A stretch of DNA of 50,960 nucleotides from an uncultured Eubacterium sp. GTDB taxonomy: Bacteria; Bacillota; Clostridia; Lachnospirales; Lachnospiraceae. The DNA is taken from contig CAMWXD010000028.1 in the NCBI GenBank assembly GCA_947178105.1, positions 1-50,960 on the forward strand, read 5' to 3'. Shown piece after piece: positions 35,061 to 44,004 of the stretch (position 1 is the stretch's first letter; every line of letters begins with the position of its first letter). Below the pieces are notes generated by a model. It was not told the origin of the DNA and ran no database searches. It was given only the letters and a program-made list of their open reading frames with translations. The translations under genes were made by a program, and so were the position numbers.

Positions 35061-35912
35061 TCAACCTGCCGCCGGCGGCGCTTCCACTGTGATCCTGCCC
35101 AGCTTTCCGCTCCGAAACTCATCCAGAAGCAAAGCCGCCGCTTTTCCATAATCCAGCCCGCCGCCTTTTTTCAGGCAGTTACGGTTTTGTGCAAGCGCTT
35201 CAAACACCGCTACAGGCTCTGTTTCCTCGCTGATGCCATACCGGCCCTCCAAAATCCCTGGATAAGAATTTTGCAGCTCTCCAATCAGCTCTACCGCCAT
35301 CTCCTCTTTGTTTAAAAGCTCATCCTTGATCGAACCGATCCACGCCAGATGCAGCCCAATCGTCTGATCCTCAAATTTGGGCCATAAAATCCCCGGCGTA
35401 TCCAAAAGCTCGACCTGCTTATTGAGCCTGATCCACTGCTTGCCCTTTGTAACGCCAGGCTTATTTCCGGTCTTTGCACATGCCTTTCCTGCAAAAGAGT
35501 TGATAAACGTAGACTTCCCCACGTTCGGAATTCCGACCACCATCGCCCGCACCGGACGATTTAAAATCCCCCGCCTGCGGTTTTTTTCTATTTTTTCCTT
35601 ACACGCTTCCTGGATCACCGCCTGCACTGCCTTCATGCCTCCGCGGTTCCTTGCATCCAGCCTGACCGCATAGCTTCCCTGCGCTTTGTAATACTCACAC
35701 CACGCCTGGTTTTTTGCTTCATCCGCCAGATCTGCTTTATTTAAGAGCACCAGCCTGGATTTTTGCTTTCCAAGCTCATCGATGTCTGGATTATGGCTGC
35801 TCACCGGGATCCTCGCATCCACAAGCTCGACCACCAGGTCTACGAGCTTGATATCCTCCTGCATCTGGCGTTTTGCCTTGGTCATATGACCTGGGTACCA
35901 TTGATACTGCAT
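35061..35912 (-). CDS. rbgA: Circularly permuted GTPase for 50S assembly
   Basis: 283 residues (RbgA/YlqF). G4 NKAD (58-61) precedes G1 GIPNVGKST (127-135) and G3 DTPG (171-174), the hallmark of circular permutation. It promotes late maturation of the large ribosomal subunit. It sits between the two signal peptidase genes, downstream of rplS. Confidence 0.95.
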   Translation of the reverse strand: MQYQWYPGHMTKAKRQMQEDIKLVDLVVELVDARIPVSSHNPDIDELGKQKSRLVLLNKADLADEAKNQAWCEYYKAQGSYAVRLDARNRGGMKAVQAVIQEACKEKIEKNRRRGILNRPVRAMVVGIPNVGKSTFINSFAGKACAKTGNKPGVTKGKQWIRLNKQVELLDTPGILWPKFEDQTIGLHLAWIGSIKDELLNKEEMAVELIGELQNSYPGILEGRYGISEETEPVAVFEALAQNRNCLKKGGGLDYGKAAALLLDEFRSGKLGRITVEAPPAAG

Positions 35913-35925
35913 ACTGAAATCCTTC

Positions 35926-36513
35926 CTACTTCATAAAGCCCAGCTTGTCCCTGGGCGCTATTACAAACCACGCTTTTCCGATAATATAGTCTTCCCTGAC
36001 ATTGCCGATATTTGCAAACCGGCTGTCCTCACTGTTATTGCGGTTGTCTCCCAGCACAAAATACTCATCTTCCGCCAGTGTAATCTCCGCCTCCGCTATG
36101 CCCGCATCCTCAATCCGCGCCGCCTGGATCTCCTCCTCAAACTCCTCGCCGTTGACATAGACAGTGCCGTCCCTAATCTGTACCGTATCCCCCGGCACAG
36201 CGATCACGCGCTTTAAATAATAATGCGTATTCGTATTCCCATTCGGAAGAAACGCGATCACATCCCCCGCTTTCGGTGAGATAAATTTATAAAAAAAACG
36301 GTCGATCAGCACCTCGTCCCCGTCCTCAAGCTGCGGTGACATGGAAGGCCCCACGACAGTAGAACGCACCCCGAAAAAATAAGTAAGCACAACCGCAATC
36401 GCAACGGTAATCGCTATTTCCAGCGTCCAGACCAAAATTTCCTGAAACAGCGACAAATTAATCTTGCGTTCCTTCCTCCTGCCAAACTCAAGCCCTTTGA
36501 CTCTTCTTCCCAT
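35926..36513 (-). CDS. lepB: Signal peptidase I, copy 2
   Basis: 195 residues: a basic N-terminus, transmembrane helix (about 27-48), Ser57 in GPSMSP, Lys101 in YYLKRVIAVPGD, and GDNRNNSEDSR. It is clearly diverged from copy 1 and has a longer acidic insert (VNGEEFEEEIQ). It follows rplS after a terminator-like hairpin and precedes rbgA by 13 bases. Confidence 0.95.
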   Translation of the reverse strand: MGRRVKGLEFGRRKERKINLSLFQEILVWTLEIAITVAIAVVLTYFFGVRSTVVGPSMSPQLEDGDEVLIDRFFYKFISPKAGDVIAFLPNGNTNTHYYLKRVIAVPGDTVQIRDGTVYVNGEEFEEEIQAARIEDAGIAEAEITLAEDEYFVLGDNRNNSEDSRFANIGNVREDYIIGKAWFVIAPRDKLGFMK

Positions 36514-36551
36514 CTTTTTCCCTAATCATCCTTCTTTTAACAGCACAATTT

Positions 36552-36581
36552 CAAAAAAGAGACAATCTCACAATTGTCTCT
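36552..36581 (-). terminator. Terminator after rplS
   Basis: A perfect 9-bp stem (36558-36566 and 36573-36581) followed by TTTTTT on the minus strand, 12 bases after the rplS stop. Confidence 0.85.
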
Positions 36582-36593
36582 TTTTCACAAAAA

Positions 36594-36947
36594 CTATTTT
36601 ACAAGCTCTTTTACCTTCGCACGCTTGCCTACACGCCCTCTTAAATAATTTAATTTCGCGCGCCTTACTTTACCACGACGGACAACCTCTACCTTCTCCA
36701 CATTCGGGGAATGCAGCGGCCATGTCTTTTCCACGCCGACACCATTCGATAACTTTCTGACCGTAAACGTCTCACGGTTGCTCGAACCTTGTTTTTTCAA
36801 AACAATCCCTTCAAATACCTGGATTCTTTCACGGTTGCCTTCTACAATCTTTCCATATACCTTTACGGTATCTCCTACATGAAACGCTGGCGCAGACTCC
36901 TTCATCTGCTCTGTTTCAATCTGTTTCATAATCTCTGCTGCATTCAT
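36594..36947 (-). CDS. rplS: 50S ribosomal protein L19
   Basis: 117 residues, usual length: [48 protein letters not shown] and the basic end [20 protein letters not shown]. It lies at the subunit interface. RBS AGGAGG precedes the ATG. A leader of about 100 bases is preceded by a possible promoter (TTGCAA, 17 bp, TAAGTT, minus strand, near 37018-37047). Confidence 0.97.
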   Translation of the reverse strand: MNAAEIMKQIETEQMKESAPAFHVGDTVKVYGKIVEGNRERIQVFEGIVLKKQGSSNRETFTVRKLSNGVGVEKTWPLHSPNVEKVEVVRRGKVRRAKLNYLRGRVGKRAKVKELVK

Positions 36948-37073
36948 TTTTGTGACCTCCTGTTATTTTGATGTTCTTAATACCGACTCGTACCAGAGGA
37001 CCATCGCATTTTTCACAACAAGTCTAACTTATCACAATGCGGGCGGGATTGCAAGTGTTTTTTAGAAAAAATC

Positions 37074-37910
37074 TCACTGCGCCATCGCACGCAGCAGCCC
37101 CTTTGCCTGCTCCCGCCCCTGTCCGCTGCCATTAGGGAAAAACATCTGGAACAGGATGCCTTTTTCGCTGAAATAAACCTGATCGTTACGGTCTTGTGTC
37201 TGAATAAAGAAAGCATACCTGCCGTCCGCATACTCATACACCTCGTCAACCTCTTCGTCATGCCCATAGCCCCAGGCTTCCTGCTTGAAATTTTCCGTCG
37301 TAAACATTCCATTGATAAGGTAAGATGTCCCCGCAAAATCTGCATCCATACTCAAATGCCCGTAGCCATACTCCGGCTCAATGATCACTGCAATCTGCGA
37401 ATACTCCACCGCAGAAGCATTCGGCAGCTCCAGGCCGCTCACACGGTGCAGCTTCGCATAATCCGCAAACGTCTGCGAATAGCTTTTTGCATCCTGGCCA
37501 CTGTACCTCGCATCCGCCTGCGTCCCCGCATCCCTGCAAAATCCCTCCACGTCAAACGCAACAGGCGCTATCGCATCCAGCTCATGCCTGGTATTTTTCT
37601 TCCCCGCAGACAGAAAAAAGGAATCCGACAGCTCTTTTGCAAAGCCGGCAATCTGGCTGCTGTTTGCGATGCCAAATACAAGGCACAGCACAGCCGCCGC
37701 TGCCGCATATCTCTTTTTGGCACTCCTTTTTTTTGCTATACGCCCCCTTTCCCGGCGCATCCTGGCAAACGCAGCCTCTTTCGCCTGTCCGCTGCACCGA
37801 AGCCGGTTCATCTCCTGTGTATATGCTTCCTGAAATGATTCCATAACAGCCTCCTTTTCTGCTCTTTTGCCATATCCTGCCGTCTTATATGCCGCGTCCG
37901 CACACTTCAT
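37074..37910 (-). CDS. Anti-sigma factor-like membrane protein
   Basis: 278 residues: a cytoplasmic region rich in Arg/Lys, a single transmembrane segment (about residues 68-88, AAAAVLCLVFGIANSS), and an extracytoplasmic domain with Tyr-rich motifs. It overlaps the ECF sigma gene by 26 bases, the classic layout of a sigma factor with its inhibitor. Two starts are equally well equipped: 37910 (AGGAGGG seven bases upstream) and 37844 (AGGAGG five bases upstream, giving MESFQEAYTQEM). The extracellular domain may sense envelope stress, inferred from the arrangement. Confidence 0.78.
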   Translation of the reverse strand: MKCADAAYKTAGYGKRAEKEAVMESFQEAYTQEMNRLRCSGQAKEAAFARMRRERGRIAKKRSAKKRYAAAAAVLCLVFGIANSSQIAGFAKELSDSFFLSAGKKNTRHELDAIAPVAFDVEGFCRDAGTQADARYSGQDAKSYSQTFADYAKLHRVSGLELPNASAVEYSQIAVIIEPEYGYGHLSMDADFAGTSYLINGMFTTENFKQEAWGYGHDEEVDEVYEYADGRYAFFIQTQDRNDQVYFSEKGILFQMFFPNGSGQGREQAKGLLRAMAQ

Positions 37911-38412
37911 AAGCGTTCCCTCCTGCTTCCAGCATTTTTTTCAGCCTGTCCCGTCCTCTCGCAAGCTGGCTCGCAGCCGTATTTTCCCGGATATCCAGGA
38001 TATGTGCAATTTCCTTAATGCTGTATTCTTCATAATAATACAAATGAATGACTACACGGTATTTTTCAGGAAGCCTGTGCACACACTGCGTCACATAGCC
38101 TTCCTGCTCTGACGCTGCACCCTGCGCCGCTGCGGCCTCCTCCGGCTGTGCCTGTACAAGCGTCACCTTCCGCCGCCACGCCGATTTCCAAAAATCACGG
38201 CAGCAATGAACGGTTACCTTTAACAGCCATGCCTTCACATGCTCCTCGCCCGCAAGCCTTTTTTTCAGCCTTAGCAGGCGCATACACACCTCCTGAAACA
38301 CATCGTCCGCAAGGTCATGGTCTTTCACCTGGATATACGCCATCCGATAAATCAGATCCGCGTATTTGTCCAAAATGGATGCAATTTCCGCCTCGCTGTA
38401 TACCTGATTCAT
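37885..38412 (-). CDS. ECF-type RNA polymerase sigma factor
   Basis: 175 residues with sigma region 2 (YADLIYRMAYIQVKDHDLADDVFQEVCMRLL) and region 4 (LPEKYRVVIHLYYYEEYSIKEIAHILDIRENTAASQLARGRDRLKKML). The linker is Ala/Glu-rich. RBS AAGGAGG lies upstream. The downstream overlapping gene is its probable anti-sigma factor. I see a TATAAC near 38430 upstream but no safe autoregulatory motif. Confidence 0.92.
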   Translation of the reverse strand: MNQVYSEAEIASILDKYADLIYRMAYIQVKDHDLADDVFQEVCMRLLRLKKRLAGEEHVKAWLLKVTVHCCRDFWKSAWRRKVTLVQAQPEEAAAAQGAASEQEGYVTQCVHRLPEKYRVVIHLYYYEEYSIKEIAHILDIRENTAASQLARGRDRLKKMLEAGGNAYEVCGRGI

Positions 38413-38466
38413 TCGCCCCGCCTCCTTTCATACGTTATACGAGTGAAAGGGCGGAAAATCTTGCAG

Positions 38467-40101
38467 TTATGGAAAATTTTTTTTATTTCTCAATACTTCT
38501 ATTCTGCACGAATGGATTTTCGTTTTTTTATCATAGCCTATGCCCACACCAAGTATGCGTCCCAGATACTTCGGCTCCTCTCCTAATTTTCCTTCAAATT
38601 TCAAGGCATATTTTTTGTCCTTAATCTGCTGCAATGCATTTTTTGGCGTATCATTTACCTTCAGTTCCAGAATCATCCCATCTGCCTTAAGATCAGCCTG
38701 CGGATAAAATATAAAATCCACATACCCTGTCCCGCATTTATCCTCACGCTCTACCCGGTAAGTATCCCTTGCCGCCAGATAGACAAGATTGACCACTGCC
38801 GCCAGATCCGTCTCATTATTATAATTCAGTAATGGCACCTCCGTGTTATGTGCAAATTCCAATATTTCAGACATAACCGCAGTATCATTTTCAAACGTTG
38901 CCCGAAGCATTCTGTCCGATATCTTTGCAAGCTGATGCACATACCCCAACGCCGGTTCCTTCACAAGCATATCTCTGAAATGATCCATCAATTCTTTATT
39001 CGGAATACGCACACACCCCTTCTCATAACTCAAAAACCCATACACCACCATCGCTGAAAAAATTTCGTCCTTTGTCGTCAGATTCATAGAAGTCGCCGCA
39101 TATTCCTGCACATTTGCACAAACCGGTATTTCCGATACCAGTTTCGCCAAATCATCGCGTACTTTTGCGGTATTGTGTTCGATATAGTAAAAAATTTCAT
39201 CATATGGCCCTGCACTGGTCCAATAATTCCCCAGATTATTGTTCGTAAGTGCAGCAACAACCGAACGCGGATTATATACCCGTTCTCCCTGTTTTGTATG
39301 ATATCCGTCATACCACAGCCTTAAACCATCCCTGTCCACTCTGGGATTCGGCTGATTTTTTAAAAACCTTTCATACAGATCATCTACCTCTTCCTCTGTA
39401 AATCCGAAATCATCACTATACATTTCTTCGGATGCCATCGTATATTCCAAAAACATATTTAATTCGGACCCGCTCGAATACTTGGCAATCGGCAGTATCC
39501 CCGTCATATATGCCAGTGAAACGTAAGCCTTTCCCTTTAACAGGTTACTTAAAAAATCAATATATTCTTTCCTATCCTTGAGCGTCACAAAATCCCTGTG
39601 GAAAATAAAGTCCCACTCGTCTAAGACAAAGATAAACCGTTTGGAACCATATGCATGATACACCGCTGAAAATGCGTCCCATACAGCATCTTCCTTTTGA
39701 ATGCCTGCTTTCGGATAGGCTCTCTGCAAGTCCTCCAGCAGCCTGTTTTCAATCCGCTCGATATATTGCTCATAGCTTGTGCATTTCCTCGGCAATTCAT
39801 TAAAAGAAATAAAGGCCACATCATATTTTCCGGCATAATCCTTATACAGATCAGATGCTGCAATCTTAAGCCCGTCAAAAACAGCCTCGGCATCCCCTGC
39901 ACCGGAAAAAAAAGCCGCGATCATGTTCGCCATCACCGACTTTCCAAAACGGCGCGGCCTGGTAATGCAGACATAGTTTGTACTCGTTTCGACCCTCCCC
40001 ATTAATTGTTCCAGCAATAACGATTTATCCACAAAATAAGGGCTGTGATACTCTCTGCTATAGGTATCGGCAACAGCAGCCGTATTCAGATAATATCCCA
40101 T
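38467..40101 (-). CDS. AAA-ATPase-like protein with C-terminal PD-(D/E)XK nuclease domain
   Basis: 544 residues. The N-terminal ATPase has the variant Walker A RPRRFGKSVM and Walker B FVLDEWDFIF. The C-terminal DUF1703-type domain has the nuclease signature D-F-I-F-Y-P followed by ILELKVN. This pairing is the widespread AAA_ATPase-like/DUF1703 family, abundant in Bacteroides and Clostridia, often multicopy, and of unknown role. I start at 40101 (MGYYLNTAAVADTY) with AAGGAGCGG upstream. Confidence 0.88.
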   Translation of the reverse strand: MGYYLNTAAVADTYSREYHSPYFVDKSLLLEQLMGRVETSTNYVCITRPRRFGKSVMANMIAAFFSGAGDAEAVFDGLKIAASDLYKDYAGKYDVAFISFNELPRKCTSYEQYIERIENRLLEDLQRAYPKAGIQKEDAVWDAFSAVYHAYGSKRFIFVLDEWDFIFHRDFVTLKDRKEYIDFLSNLLKGKAYVSLAYMTGILPIAKYSSGSELNMFLEYTMASEEMYSDDFGFTEEEVDDLYERFLKNQPNPRVDRDGLRLWYDGYHTKQGERVYNPRSVVAALTNNNLGNYWTSAGPYDEIFYYIEHNTAKVRDDLAKLVSEIPVCANVQEYAATSMNLTTKDEIFSAMVVYGFLSYEKGCVRIPNKELMDHFRDMLVKEPALGYVHQLAKISDRMLRATFENDTAVMSEILEFAHNTEVPLLNYNNETDLAAVVNLVYLAARDTYRVEREDKCGTGYVDFIFYPQADLKADGMILELKVNDTPKNALQQIKDKKYALKFEGKLGEEPKYLGRILGVGIGYDKKTKIHSCRIEVLRNKKNFP

Positions 40102-40295
40102 ATTTTCCGCTCCTTTCCTCCAGTTATCCCCTTCCCTGCATATTCTCTTATCCCGTTGCTTTGCCATTCTAGTGTACCTCATAGCCTCGCATGAATCAAC
40201 CCCGATCAGCTTGCACAATGAGCATTTTGCCACATAGCTTCCATACCATCGCTTTCTGTCCGTGCTCAAAGCGCACCGTCGCTCCGCCAGATTTT

Positions 40296-41345
40296 TCAAT
40301 ACTTCTTTCTGCTGCCAAGAAGCCTGCTGTCTCTGACAAATTTCTTTTTTCTCGGGTCGCCCTCCGCACGATAGATTTCCAGGCTGCCCAAATCAAACAC
40401 GGAACTCCAGACCGTTTCAAAATCCGGCTCATGATCGTATTGGCACATAAAGCCGTATTTGCCTTGCAAAAGCTGTTTGGTCGTGTCCACATAATCCTCC
40501 CGGATCTGCCCCGAAGCAAAGCTGTCCATAACAACCCGATATCGTTTGCGGGAATCATAATCGTTTCCGTTTGCATCGTCATAAGGCTGCATTTCATCCG
40601 AAATAAAACTGTTGACCGTACAGACGATCCTGCCGTTATGAAAAGCTTCCGCTTCCCGGATTTTTTTCATCGTTGGCGTACATTCCACAACTACCATATT
40701 GCCGCTTTTATCCGCAAGTAAAATATTGCAGTTCGAAGCGACCGGCAAATCGCAAAGCATCGAAACCGCCTGCTGTGTACGATCCGCCTTTTCAAGCAGA
40801 TACCGCACAATAAAACAGGAATTCCATCCCGCCCGTATCTTCTCCAAATCCGTCATTACAAATGTCATTGCCACAGCAAGACCATGTTCATTCAGCCCTT
40901 CTTCCCCGTTGATAAAAGAAGACGTCGTAATGTAAAATCGGTTTCCATCCTGCGGCGCATAAATTTCACTTTTACTTCCTTCCCGCAAATAAGGCGGCAG
41001 GTCATTGTTCCTGCCATAGATCAGCCTGCCGCGCTTTTCATAGGCAAAGGCAGTACAGCCCCGCACCTCGGCAGGGATGTTCTGCTCCAAGTTATACATA
41101 CAGCATCCCATACACAGCATCCAGGAGGCAAACTGCAAATAGCCTGCGCCGACCGTATCGCTCACTCCTCTGATTTCCTCGCACACTTCTGGGAAATACC
41201 TTCTTAAGATCTCCTCGCTTTGTCTTCCATGTTCCAACTGGAAAGCATCCAACTGGAGCGGAAATGACATTTGACATTCCTGAAATATCTTTCCGCGCTG
41301 AACACCCATTTCATAATGGCTTCCCGATAAACTTAAATGATACAT
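40296..41345 (-). CDS. C45-family autoproteolytic acyltransferase/hydrolase
   Basis: 349 residues of the Ntn-hydrolase acyltransferase type (acyl-CoA:6-aminopenicillanic acid acyltransferase-like). The nucleophile is Cys97 in RGCTAFAYEKRG, followed by GRNNDLPP, NEHGLAVAMTF and NILLADKSGNMVVVECTP. Known members self-cleave before the Cys. The substrate, an amide or a peptide, is unknown. The start at 41345 (MYHLSLSGSHYEMG) has GGGAGG eight bases upstream. Confidence 0.87.
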   Translation of the reverse strand: MYHLSLSGSHYEMGVQRGKIFQECQMSFPLQLDAFQLEHGRQSEEILRRYFPEVCEEIRGVSDTVGAGYLQFASWMLCMGCCMYNLEQNIPAEVRGCTAFAYEKRGRLIYGRNNDLPPYLREGSKSEIYAPQDGNRFYITTSSFINGEEGLNEHGLAVAMTFVMTDLEKIRAGWNSCFIVRYLLEKADRTQQAVSMLCDLPVASNCNILLADKSGNMVVVECTPTMKKIREAEAFHNGRIVCTVNSFISDEMQPYDDANGNDYDSRKRYRVVMDSFASGQIREDYVDTTKQLLQGKYGFMCQYDHEPDFETVWSSVFDLGSLEIYRAEGDPRKKKFVRDSRLLGSRKKY

Positions 41346-41409
41346 CCTTCTCTCTCCTCCCTCTCTACTGCAATCCATACTCAGGAATAAGTATACGCGA
41401 AACAGCTTT

Positions 41410-41785
41410 TTATTTCCTCTCTTTTTCTGCTCTCTTTTGTAAACCTTCCATTTTCACCCTTAATTCATCCCAGCTTGCTACTGTTAAAATACTGTGATCT
41501 TCCGAATAAGGCAAATCCATCGCCCCTATATACCAAACCGGAAACATGCCGGCATTTAAGGAGCCTTTTACGTCGCATTCATACTGGTCTCCTACATACC
41601 ATACCTCGTCCCGCTTTAAGCCAGCCTTTTCTAACGCCAGCTTAAACAGCCTTTTATTTGGCTTGCGAAACATATAATGGCTCGAAGTAATTTTTTACCG
41701 CATACTGCAGCACTGCTTCTATGCCCTTGATTCCGTCAAATTTCTGCTCTGCAACAAGCGTTTGCCCATAATCAAACGTAAGCAC
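41410..41785 (-). pseudogene. HAD-superfamily hydrolase remnant with internal deletion
   Basis: Two pieces of one HAD hydrolase in different frames. The 5' piece (from 41785) reads LTFDYGQTLVAEQKFDG, with the motif I Asp pair region. The 3' piece reads ITSSHYMFRKPNKRLF and then VWYVGDQYECDVKGSLNAG (motif IV), ending at 41410. The stretch joining them near 41690 lacks roughly 80-100 residues of the family and shifts frame. The first codons are also missing, since the frame starts at GTG without a ribosome binding site and has a stop just before it. The deletion end faces the CRISPR leader. Confidence 0.75.
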
Positions 41786-41940
41786 TTAATAATAGAGATG
41801 GGAATGCTTGTAAGGAAAAAGAGCGGGAAGAATGTTGAATGGATAATTGAAATATAAGACCACCTTATATAATTTTGGCAGGCATATTTACTATAAATAT
41901 GTCTGCCTGTTATCAAGTTAATAATAATATATCAAAAGTA
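41786..41940 (+). other. Remnant reading frame and hairpin left of the CRISPR leader
   Basis: A plus-strand tail, from 41798, reads MGMLVRKKSGKNVEWIIEI then stop (41855-41857), without a ribosome binding site. It may be the 3' end of a lost gene. A 13-bp inverted repeat with one G-T pair follows (41877-41889 and 41895-41907), suggesting a terminator for that gene. I do not recognise the peptide. Confidence 0.4.
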
Positions 41941-42120
41941 TTGCATATTTTTTTAAAACAGTTATAATAATAAAAGTATCTGTAAATTGTATTAAAATCA
42001 GTACAATTTTAAAAAAGACGAAATTGTATCAATTGAAAGCCTGATTTTTAAATTGTCAGACAATTACCTGCAAAATCAGGTTCTGGAGGGCTTGAAAATA
42101 GAGGGGTTGGGAAGTATAGC
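41941..42120 (+). promoter_or_regulatory. CRISPR leader with promoter
   Basis: AT-rich sequence ending at the first repeat. TTGCAT (41941-41946), 16-bp spacer and TATAAT (41963-41968) form a plus-strand promoter about 150 bases before repeat 1, so the array would be transcribed rightward. Confidence 0.65.
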
Positions 42121-43330
42121 GTAGAAATGATAGAAGCCCGTTTAGGGCATTGACACTTGTCAGAAAGATGTCTCCTGAACTTCCAACCATGGCGTAGAAA
42201 TGATAGAAGCCCGTTTAGGGCATTGACACCTCTCTTTCATTTCAAAATTGTTCATCATAACTACCGTAGAAATGATAGAAGCCCGTTTAGGGCATTGACA
42301 CAACTATTCGCTCGCCTTCCATATTTACTGTTTTGTACATGTAGAAATGATAGAAGCCCGTTTAGGGCATTGACACTCTTGCAAGGCGGCGCAAATCCTC
42401 TCTGTGCTCTCTTACGGTAGAAATGATAGAAGCCCGTTTAGGGCATTGACACATCCATTCCTTGCCGTATATAATCGTATTCTTTGCCACAGTAGAAATG
42501 ATAGAAGCCCGTTTAGGGCATTGACACAATCTTTTCTAGCGCTGCTTGGGCGTCGCCCAGTGGTAGAAATGATAGAAGCCCGTTTAGGGCATTGACACAA
42601 CTCCCAAGTATCAGTGCCACGCGATAACATAACTTGTAGAAATGATAGAAGCCCGTTTAGGGCATTGACACCTGCTTGGGCGTCGCCCAGTGAGGCTTCC
42701 ATCCTCAGGTAGTAGAAATGATAGAAGCCCGTTTAGGGCATTGACACCATAGAGTAAGTCTGAAGATTTACTGGTAGAGACTTGTAGAAATGATAGAAGC
42801 CCGTTTAGGGCATTGACACAGGCAGACATGATCTTTTTCTACAGATATCGTCTCGTAGAAATGATAGAAGCCCGTTTAGGGCATTGACACGAATAGTTAG
42901 AAAATTATTTCTTTTTATTTTTAGGAAGTAGAAATGATAGAAGCCCGTTTAGGGCATTGACTCAAGAATGTCTGCAAGTATAAACTTTCCGTTGACAAAT
43001 GTAGAAATGATAGAAGCCCGTTTAGGGCATTGACACATCACTTCTTGCTTTGTGATAAGCTCGTTCATCCAAAGGTAGAAATGATAGAAGCCCGTTTAGG
43101 GCATTGACACGCCGTGCTAAAGAATATACATCCACATTCTTTATATCGTAGAAATGATAGAAGCCCGTTTAGGGCATTGACACATAATATCGAAGTCCAG
43201 TAAACCCTTTTCCATTTGTAAAGTAGAAATGATAGAAGCCCGTTTAGGGCATTGACACAATATAGAATTCTCTTGTTTTCTTTACTTGCTTTCCGTAGAA
43301 ATGATAGAAGCCCGTTTAGGGCATTGACAC
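42121..43330 (+). CRISPR. CRISPR array, 17 repeats and 16 spacers, no cas genes in window
   Basis: The 36-base repeat is GTAGAAATGATAGAA, then the stem-loop GCCC-GTTTA-GGGC, then ATTGACAC. Repeats start at 42121, 42194, 42266, 42341, 42417, 42492, 42563, 42636, 42712, 42784, 42855, 42928, 43001, 43075, 43148, 43223 and 43295. Spacers are 35-40 bases. All repeats are identical except number 12 (42928), which ends GACTC. Cas6 cutting at the foot of the stem would leave the 8-base handle AUUGACAC, close to the AUUGAAAC handle of many type I and III systems. That, the leader promoter, and the mutated repeat being nearer the right end all favour left-to-right orientation. Spacers 6 and 8 share 21 bases. 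System type cannot be fixed without cas genes. Confidence 0.98.
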
Positions 43331-43615
43331 AGCCATTCTTCTAGCTTGCTGCATATATGCAATACAAGCAAAAATGCTTGAGGCTAGTGGATAAAGATGA
43401 TTCAGTTGATTGTAAAACGGAAAATGTGTTTTGTACAAAAAAATAAGTAAAAGTCATGATAAACGGAAAAAAAGCAAGATACCAAAAGAAAATAAGAAAT
43501 ACCAGAAAAAATATCTGCATAAAGTTTCCCATGAGATTATCAGCGGAAAATAGGTCATAGTTGTACGAGTGGACATAGTAGATTAAGAGGTCGATAAAGC
43601 AGAAAACCCATTTTC

Positions 43616-43640
43616 TTTAGACAATGGGCTTTTTCGTATG
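43616..43640 (+). terminator. Terminator-like hairpin
   Basis: CCCATT and AATGGG with a ten-base loop, then CTTTTTC on the plus strand. Confidence 0.5.
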
Positions 43641-43699
43641 CCAATGCGCGTATAATACGCTTTCGACGTAAGCGCTTAATAAAATAGCGTATATACAAA

Positions 43700-43740
43700 A
43701 TCTCGCAGTTCCTATACAATAGTGATAAGAACTGCGAGAT
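43700..43740. repeat. Perfect 12-bp inverted repeat
   Basis: ATCTCGCAGTTC (43700-43711) and its exact complement (43729-43740), 17-base loop, followed by ATTTCTATTTT on the plus strand; probably a terminator for a lost plus-strand gene or the end of an element. Confidence 0.7.
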
Positions 43741-44004
43741 ATTTCTATTTTATACTTGCCATATGCAAGCGTTTTACTCTACATTACATTGTGCCAGAAC
43801 AATTCTCAATGACATTCGGATCCCAAGGGGCTAGCTTTGCAAGTGCAGTATCCATCATTTTAGTACATGGCAGGTTTTGTAATAGATGCAAGCGCAAAAA
43901 GAAAAGTCAACAGGGCTTTCCAATAAAATTTTATATAAAAATTCAACATTTCTTTTTTCAAAAGTAAAAAAATACCCCTCTTTCACATCCAGGTTTCCAA
44001 CTCT

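Larger units (their letters stand above)
43331..44004. other. Non-coding gap right of the CRISPR array
   Basis: No supported gene. A nested hairpin (CTAGC 43341-43345 with GCTAG 43383-43387; CAAGCA/TGCTTG 43365-43380) follows the last repeat. Short plus-strand frames near 43382-43440 and 43458-43560 look like decayed coding fragments. GCGTATAATACGC (43648-43660) is a palindrome. The gap may be a scar of deleted genes. Confidence 0.5.

Noticed and set aside
36948..37073. L19 leader regulatory RNA
   Set aside because: The leader length fits, but I could not verify the conserved structure by eye; a covariance search with the L19 leader model would decide.
40196..40597. 133-codon minus-strand frame
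   Set aside because: Overlaps the C-terminus of the C45 acyltransferase in another frame and has no family.
42157..42829. Repetitive open frames across the CRISPR array encoding RNDRSPFRALT and NALNGLLSFL
   Set aside because: They are translations of the CRISPR repeat, not genes.
42121..43330. Assignment of the array to Cas12a because the complement of the repeat ends ATTTCTAC
   Set aside because: Cas12a repeats need the GTAGAT hairpin partner, which is absent; the other orientation gives a proper stem and 8-base handle.
43341..43532. Hydrophobic 63-codon minus-strand frame right of the array
   Set aside because: Phe/Leu-rich reading of AT-rich sequence, no RBS; reaches into the array trailer.
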